Assembly (NCBI GenBank): GCA_045631645.1
Contig: JAZQVC010000038.1
Location: forward strand, 1-64,000
From: SIG459 sp045631645
Lineage (GTDB): Bacteria > Bacillota > Clostridia > Oscillospirales > Oscillospiraceae
Direction of reading: 5' to 3'
DNA: 64,000 nt
The notes under the pieces were generated by a model, which did no database searches, was not told the DNA's origin, and saw nothing but the letters and a program-made list of their open reading frames with translations. The position numbers and the translations under genes were made by a program. Of this stretch, positions 59,345 to 64,000 are shown one piece after another (within the stretch, counting starts at the first letter, position 1; each line of letters begins with the position of its first letter).

Positions 59345-60769
59345 CTATGCTCCAAGCAACAATCTGGCAATAGAGAAATATATAAGCAGGGAGACAGCGT
59401 CAGTTAGGGTTGTAATAATGGGACTTGCCATTACGGCAGGGTCAATACCTATTTTCTCGGCCAACATGGGAAGTGTGCAGCCAACTATCTTCGCAAATAC
59501 AACAACAAAAAGAACGGTGGCGCTGACAGTGAGGGCAATCATCACATTAATGTCGCTGTTGCCGAGAATGAGCTTATCCAAAAGGAACATCTTGCCGAAG
59601 TTAACTATTGCAAGGCAAAGTCCGCAAAGAACAGAGACTCGAACTTCCTTCCAAAGCACCAAAAGCACGTCTCTGGGCTCAGTGTCACCTATGGAAAGGC
59701 TACGGATAACGGCTGTTGAAGCCTGACTTCCGGAGTTACCGCCCGTACCCATCAGCATAGGCATAAAGGCAATAAGCGCAGCCTGAGTTGCAAGGGCATC
59801 CTCAAAAGAGGTGAGAATCATGCTTGTGAAAGTTGCGGAAAGCATCAGCAGCATAAGCCAGGGCAAGCGGTTTCCAAAAATCTCCATTACGGGAGTTCGG
59901 GAATATGGCTTATCCGAAGGGGTGATAGCTGCCATCAGTTCGATATCTTCTGTGGCCTCCTGTTCCATAACGTCCATGACGTCGTCAACAGTTACTATAC
60001 CCACAAGACGGTGCTCTTTATCCACAACGGGGATAGTGAGAAGGTTATAGTCGGAGAACATGGTGGAGACATCTTCCTGGTCGTCCTCGGTTGTTGCATA
60101 AATGAGAAGCTCATTCATGATGTCCTCGATAATGTCATCCTCTTCTGCCATTATCAGGTCCTTAACCGTTACAACGCCCTCAAGCTTTCTGTCCGCACTT
60201 GTAACAAAGCAGGTGTAAACAGTCTCCTTGTCCGCACCGATTCTCTTGATGCGGGCAAAGGATTCCTTTACGCTCATATACTTTTTAAGGTCTATAAACT
60301 CCGCAGTCATTATGCTTCCTGCGGAATTTTCGGGATACTTGAGATACTGGTTGATAAGCCTTCTTGTTTCCGGAGTGGAAATACGCATGACACGGGCAAC
60401 CACGTTTGCGGGAAGCTCTTCCATCATATCCACAGTATCGTCCAGAAACAGCTCATCAAGGATGCTTCCAAGCTCTGCATCGGTTACAGAGTTGATGATA
60501 TACTCCTGCTCAGGAACATCAAGCTCCGCGAAAACATCCGCTCCGTGTTCCTTGCTCAAAACACGGAAAACCTTTATCATCTGCTGCTCAGGAAGCTCCA
60601 TGAGAAATTCAGCAACGTCGAAAGCGTCACTGGCTTCAAGGTGCGCCTGAAGAGCTTTAAGCTTTTTTTCCTCCAGAAGCCTGTGCATTTCCTCAAGCTT
60701 CTGTTCCTGTCGGGTTTCAAAGTCCATGGATTCTTCGTTTATCTCTTCAATGATTTCCATATCATCCAT
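59345..60769 (-). CDS. mgtE: MgtE magnesium transporter
   Basis: 474 residues. N-terminal superhelical MgtE_N domain (about 40-140), two CBS domains (about 150-275, ending LVGIVTVDDVMDVMEQE), a connecting helix and five membrane helices (about 300-474) with the conserved FMPMLMGTGGNSGSQASTAVIRSL ion-path segment. It is a Mg2+ channel closed by Mg2+ binding to the cytosolic domains. GGGGAGG site before the ATG. No Mg riboswitch is visible, since only 54 nt separate it from ahcY. Confidence 0.96.
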   Translation of the reverse strand: MDDMEIIEEINEESMDFETRQEQKLEEMHRLLEEKKLKALQAHLEASDAFDVAEFLMELPEQQMIKVFRVLSKEHGADVFAELDVPEQEYIINSVTDAELGSILDELFLDDTVDMMEELPANVVARVMRISTPETRRLINQYLKYPENSAGSIMTAEFIDLKKYMSVKESFARIKRIGADKETVYTCFVTSADRKLEGVVTVKDLIMAEEDDIIEDIMNELLIYATTEDDQEDVSTMFSDYNLLTIPVVDKEHRLVGIVTVDDVMDVMEQEATEDIELMAAITPSDKPYSRTPVMEIFGNRLPWLMLLMLSATFTSMILTSFEDALATQAALIAFMPMLMGTGGNSGSQASTAVIRSLSIGDTEPRDVLLVLWKEVRVSVLCGLCLAIVNFGKMFLLDKLILGNSDINVMIALTVSATVLFVVVFAKIVGCTLPMLAEKIGIDPAVMASPIITTLTDAVSLLIYFSIARLLLGA

Positions 60770-60823
60770 GAATAAGCACCTCCCCCGAAAATTAATTATA
60801 AAGCGGTGCTACCGCCTGCAAAA

Positions 60824-62059
60824 TCAGATGCCCAGATACTCCATCTGCTCGGCGCTGAGAGTATCAATAGTGATACCGAGAGTTTCAAGCTTTTTGAAAG
60901 CAACAGCCCAATCGGTCTCTTTGGGAACAGCAATAACGTCAACGGGAACATTGCCACGGTTATCAACGAGATACTTTGCGGAAAGAGCCTGAATTGCAAA
61001 GCTCATATCCATAATCTCTGCGGGATGTCCGTCACCTGCTGCCAGATTGACAATTCGGCCTTCGCCAAGAACATAGACGGTGTTGCCGGTGGGCAGAACA
61101 TAGGCATCAATATTATTGCGTGCTTCATAAGTGGATACGGCATAGTTTCTGAGGCAGGCCATATCAACTTCAACATCGAAGTGACCGGCATTGGTCAGAA
61201 TAGCGCCGTTTTTCATTTTTGCAAAATGTCTCTCGGTGATAACACAGTCGCAGCCGGTAACGGTGCAGAAAATATCACCTCTTGCGGCAGCTTCGTCCAT
61301 AGTCATAACGGTGAAGCCGTCCATATGTGCCTCGATTGCCTTGACGGGGTCAACCTCGGTGACGATGACGCGGGCACCAAGACCCTTTGCGCGCATTGCA
61401 ACACCCTTGCCGCACCAACCGTAACCTGCAACAACAACTTCCTTGCCGGCAACAATAAGATTGGTAGTACGATTAATTGCATCGAATACAGACTGACCGG
61501 TGCCGTAGCGATTATCGAAAAGATGCTTGCAGTCAGCCTCATTAACCATGACCATGGGGAACTTAAGAGTTCCTGCCTTGGCCATTGCCTTCAAACGAAG
61601 AATACCGGTTGTGGTCTCCTCGCAGCCGCCGATTACATCGGGGATAAGATGGGGGAATTCGGTATGCATCATATGAACAAGGTCGCCACCATCATCGATA
61701 ATGATGTTGGGACCCCACTCCAGAGCTGCACGAATATCAGCCTCATACTGCTCCATGGTTACACCGTGATGGGCGAAAACCTCAAGACCGCCTGCAACAA
61801 GTGCTGCGCAGACATCATCCTGAGTGGAAAGAGGGTTGGATCCGGTTACGCGCATCTGTGCGCCGCCCATTGCCATAACGCGGCAAAGATAAGCGGTTTT
61901 TGCCTCAAGATGGACGGAAAGGGTACATTTCAGACCAGCAAAGGGCTTGGTCTTCTCAAATTCCTCAGCGATAGCGCGGAGGATGGGCATATTGTTTTCA
62001 ACCCACTTTATTTTCTTTTCGCCTGCGGGGGCGAGATTGATATCGGTAATACTGCTCAT
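60824..62059 (-). CDS. ahcY: Adenosylhomocysteinase
   Basis: 411 residues. Catalytic and NAD motifs: MPILRAIAEEFEKTKPFAGLK, HLEAKTAYL, SNPLSTQDDV (about 75-84), IDDGGDLVHMMH (about 131), EETTTGILRL, the Rossmann loop VVVAGYGWCGKGVAMRAKG (about 209-227), TNAGHFDVEVD and C-terminal HPAEIMDMSFAIQA. It splits S-adenosylhomocysteine to adenosine and homocysteine. It lacks the C-terminal KPDHYRY-type extension, as usual in short clostridial and archaeal forms. GAGAGGA site; no SAH riboswitch seen upstream. Confidence 0.95.
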   Translation of the reverse strand: MSSITDINLAPAGEKKIKWVENNMPILRAIAEEFEKTKPFAGLKCTLSVHLEAKTAYLCRVMAMGGAQMRVTGSNPLSTQDDVCAALVAGGLEVFAHHGVTMEQYEADIRAALEWGPNIIIDDGGDLVHMMHTEFPHLIPDVIGGCEETTTGILRLKAMAKAGTLKFPMVMVNEADCKHLFDNRYGTGQSVFDAINRTTNLIVAGKEVVVAGYGWCGKGVAMRAKGLGARVIVTEVDPVKAIEAHMDGFTVMTMDEAAARGDIFCTVTGCDCVITERHFAKMKNGAILTNAGHFDVEVDMACLRNYAVSTYEARNNIDAYVLPTGNTVYVLGEGRIVNLAAGDGHPAEIMDMSFAIQALSAKYLVDNRGNVPVDVIAVPKETDWAVAFKKLETLGITIDTLSAEQMEYLGI

Positions 62060-62152
62060 GTTAATTCCTCTCTTTATTTACAAATTAATTTAACAAAATA
62101 AGACTATTTTATTTTATCACCGCAGTATTACAAAAACAACCTTAATATGAAA

Positions 62153-62187
62153 AAAATTCTCACCACCTAATAGGTAGTGAGAATTAA
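62153..62187 (-). terminator. Terminator of tail-anchored gene/SpoIIE-like unit
   Basis: Stem ATTCTCAC-x-ACCT / AGGT-x-GTGAGAAT with a T-rich flank on the minus strand. Confidence 0.7.
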
Positions 62188-62189
62188 AT

Positions 62190-62528
62190 TTACAGTACAT
62201 TCAAAATGATTATTGTTACAAATATTCCTACTGCCGCTCCCAGGGCTGAAAAGAACAAAGGAGGCATATTTGACAAGAATTTTTTCGGCTGAGAAACATA
62301 ATCTCTCACATAATCATCGGCCACTCTTTGGGCTTCTCTCAGCACTTCTCCTCCCCTTTCCCCTTGGGGCTCTTTAAGTATAAAAATAGCCTGCTCAAAA
62401 AATTTGGGGTCGGGAGATTTCACCACCACTACCCTTTTACTTGTTCCCTTTACCACTTTTCTGCCCTCCTGTCTTGGAAATTTTTCTATTTGTTCCCAGT
62501 TTACCCGTTTATTGGAGGGATTATTCAT
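62190..62528 (-). CDS. Small protein with one C-terminal membrane anchor
   Basis: ATG 62528 (MNNPSNKRVNWEQIEKF) has AAAGG 6 nt before it; a longer in-frame start would run into the SpoIIE-like gene. 112 residues: a basic N-terminal part (RKVVKGTSKRVVVVKSPD), then a helix KFFEQAIFIL, charged linker with EVLREAQRVADDYVRDYV, and one terminal hydrophobic helix (FFSALGAAVGIFVTIIIL) ending three residues before the stop. This is a tail-anchored layout, with the bulk in the cytosol. It follows the SpoIIE-like gene by 61 nt and is closed by a terminator, so a link to sporulation is possible. I do not recognise the family. Confidence 0.7.
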   Translation of the reverse strand: MNNPSNKRVNWEQIEKFPRQEGRKVVKGTSKRVVVVKSPDPKFFEQAIFILKEPQGERGGEVLREAQRVADDYVRDYVSQPKKFLSNMPPLFFSALGAAVGIFVTIIILNVL

Positions 62529-62589
62529 TGCGCCTTTATAGAACTTTGTTCTCCTGATCGCAGTAAAAAAATTCACCTTTCCCAGCACC

Positions 62590-64000
62590 TCACACACGCT
62601 TTTCAAGTTTAACCGCAAGTACAGTCATATCATCTCCCGCTCCATATCGGGTATATGCTGTCTGGAGAGTTTGCCGCGCAAGATTTTTTGCGTCCGCGCC
62701 ATCATATTCGCTCAATATTTCTCTGAGCCAGTCATCATTGGTTTCGGCAACAACGCCATCACTGGCTACAATGGCAACACTTCCCGGTTTTAATCTCATT
62801 TTCACAATATCAGGTCCGTCACCCTCTCCAACAACAAGACCGGCAGCAAGATTCTCGCTCCTCACTCTTCTTACTGTTTTTCCGCTTTTCACATAGCTAG
62901 GCGCTGCTCCGTATTTATAAAAATAAGTTTCACCACTAAAAAGATCTATACACATCAGATCAACCGTTGCAAATCCCCACTCCTCTCCGTTTTTCAGCAA
63001 CATCATTGAGTTTAAGATTTTCATTGCAACCACAGGATCCACTCCTGCTCTCAAAAACCGCTCCAAAATTCTTACGGCAGCGACGGACTCCTTCGCCGCA
63101 TTTTCACCGCTGCCCATACCGTCAGACAAAATTATGCAAAGCTTTCCCTGATCGGTCTTAAAGTATGTTCCCCTGTCTCCCGATACTGCTTCGCCCCGCT
63201 TTTTCATTGATGCAATTCCAACGCTTGCGCTCAAAGGCTCTGCCTCAAGCAGCACGATTCTTCCTTCTCCGGTATTTTCTTCGCTTACAGGTCTGCAGAG
63301 TCTTAATCCAACGGCAGCAGAGAGCTTATCCAGATAGGATTTATCTCTAAGCAACTGATTAAGCTTTGTGCTTTCTATTGTTATATGAAGTCTTCCGCTT
63401 CTATCCCGGAATACAGAAACATCAGCTTCAACGTCAATGCTTCCCAAAAATCTTAAAATCCGTCTTTGACTGAGCATATCTGGTCCATAGGAATTAAGCA
63501 GCTCTTCTGATAAATCCTGAAGCAATTTGGAAAGATCTATATACTGCCCGTAGGCCGCAATTGCGTTTTCCCGAATTCTTGCTCTGAACTGTTTTCTATA
63601 AGTTTTCGCTCTAAGTTCACCGTTTATTGCTCCAACAAGTTCACCAATGCTTGGGCATTTCATGGCAAAATGTTCTGCAACATCGCTTTTAATAACCATT
63701 CCCCGACTTTTTATAACAGGAGTAACATCATTAAATACAGAGAGTGTATCCATATAGTTATTATTCCAGCATTCATTTTTCTGCCTGCAATGGGCGCAAA
63801 CCGCATCTGCAGCTCTATCGAATATTGCTGAAATATCCTCATCATTGCATTCTTTTCCCAAACTTTCATCAACGGTATAGAAAAGTTCTTTCATAGCTAG
63901 GGCAATTTTTTCAACGCGTCGGGCTGCATACTTTCTAAGCCCCGATTCCCCCTGACTTAATTGTTGAGGTTTCAAAAAAGAACCTAAATAATTTTGAACA
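62590..64000 (-). CDS. spoIIE: SpoIIE-like serine phosphatase (partial, N-terminus beyond window)
   Basis: The frame stays open through the right edge (..YLGSFLKPQQLSQGESGL), so the N-terminal part, where SpoIIE carries about ten membrane helices, is outside the window. Visible: a central regulatory region (about 460 residues from the edge) with Cys-rich CAHCRQKNECW, then the PP2C/SpoIIE phosphatase domain: GDRGTYFKTDQGKLCIILSDGMGSGENAAKES with the metal Asp, FATVDLMCIDLFSGETYFYKYGAAPSYV, and VAIVASDGVV with the second metal Asp, ending GAGDDMTVLAVKL. SpoIIE dephosphorylates SpoIIAA to free sigma-F in the forespore. This supports a spore-forming host. Confidence 0.9.
   Translation of the reverse strand, partial: VQNYLGSFLKPQQLSQGESGLRKYAARRVEKIALAMKELFYTVDESLGKECNDEDISAIFDRAADAVCAHCRQKNECWNNNYMDTLSVFNDVTPVIKSRGMVIKSDVAEHFAMKCPSIGELVGAINGELRAKTYRKQFRARIRENAIAAYGQYIDLSKLLQDLSEELLNSYGPDMLSQRRILRFLGSIDVEADVSVFRDRSGRLHITIESTKLNQLLRDKSYLDKLSAAVGLRLCRPVSEENTGEGRIVLLEAEPLSASVGIASMKKRGEAVSGDRGTYFKTDQGKLCIILSDGMGSGENAAKESVAAVRILERFLRAGVDPVVAMKILNSMMLLKNGEEWGFATVDLMCIDLFSGETYFYKYGAAPSYVKSGKTVRRVRSENLAAGLVVGEGDGPDIVKMRLKPGSVAIVASDGVVAETNDDWLREILSEYDGADAKNLARQTLQTAYTRYGAGDDMTVLAVKLEKRV

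Noticed and set aside
60770..60823. Magnesium riboswitch before mgtE
   Set aside because: Only 54 nt between ahcY and mgtE, far too short for an M-box.
62060..62152. SAH or SAM riboswitch before ahcY
   Set aside because: The AT-rich leader shows none of the conserved blocks of those aptamers.
1..64000. CRISPR arrays, insertion sequences, rRNA operons
   Set aside because: No regularly spaced repeats, transposase motifs with inverted ends, or rRNA sequence found on either strand.

Overview
The window looks like chromosome from an anaerobic, endospore-forming member of the class Clostridia, probably an Oscillospiraceae/Ruminococcaceae-type gut or rumen bacterium. The evidence is a ferredoxin-dependent 2-oxoacid oxidoreductase, FeoAB iron uptake, ECF vitamin transporters under FMN and tetrahydrofolate (THF) riboswitches, T-box leaders, strong AGGAGG ribosome binding sites, and sporulation-type genes (SpoIIE-like, SleB-like, a YabM/SpoVB-like flippase, a DacF/DacB-like carboxypeptidase). 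I see no phage, transposon, integron or CRISPR array. Nearly all of it reads as ordinary chromosome.

Layout. 0-3.2 kb: end of a beta-propeller gene, an unlisted 34-residue Gln/Asn/Thr-rich gene, tRNA-Pro, and a DUF1538 membrane protein with a tandem PII-like regulator. 3.2-7.1 kb: HD phosphohydrolase, MBL-fold hydrolase, feoA and feoB. 7.1-12.1 kb (minus): rqcP, hup, mazG, flippase, SLH-SGNH hydrolase and SLOG protein. 12.1-12.9 kb: FMN riboswitch and ribU. 12.9-22.5 kb: two large HTH-cupin-acyl-CoA-ligase fusions, each behind its own T-box, followed by a VOR/KOR-type oxidoreductase operon headed by an uncharacterised P-loop NTPase. 22.5-29.6 kb (minus): sleB, a transglutaminase lipoprotein, asparaginase and folate transporter (THF riboswitch), then folD-fchA and tsaE-tsaB-upp. 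29.7-40.2 kb: FtsW/RodA/SpoVE protein, PfkB kinase, MATE pump, repeat lipoprotein, esterase-serA-serC, mtaB and cysteine desulfurase. 40.2-49 kb: AI-2E-type permease, D,D-carboxypeptidase, pgi, small P-loop protein, heterodimeric ABC exporter and tRNA-Gly. 49-56.4 kb: cupin, aminotransferase, Xer recombinase, MBOAT/DHHW acylation pair and ABC-F ATPase. 56.4-64 kb (minus): a P-type ATPase lacking all its cytoplasmic catalytic domains, TetR regulator, tRNA-Arg, AEC carrier, mgtE, ahcY, a small tail-anchored protein and the C-terminal part of a SpoIIE-like phosphatase running off the right edge.

The most interesting unit is 12.9-22.5 kb. My hand folding puts a valine codon (GTC) in the specifier position of one T-box and an isoleucine codon (ATC) in the other. 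T-boxes switch genes on when the matching tRNA is uncharged. The simplest model is that starvation for Val or Ile induces ligases that activate isobutyrate or 2-methylbutyrate, and the ferredoxin-dependent oxidoreductase then carboxylates the acyl-CoA to the branched 2-oxoacid. This is the reductive-carboxylation route to branched-chain amino acids known physiologically from rumen bacteria. The second notable object is the P-type ATPase relic (56.4-57.5 kb), which keeps the CPC metal-site helices and a 23-histidine tail but has no actuator, phosphorylation or nucleotide domain. Smaller points are a FolD that lacks the cyclohydrolase lysine beside a separate cyclohydrolase, an ABC-F protein with one whole ATP site degenerate, and Shine-Dalgarno-sequestering stems before sleB and the carboxypeptidase.
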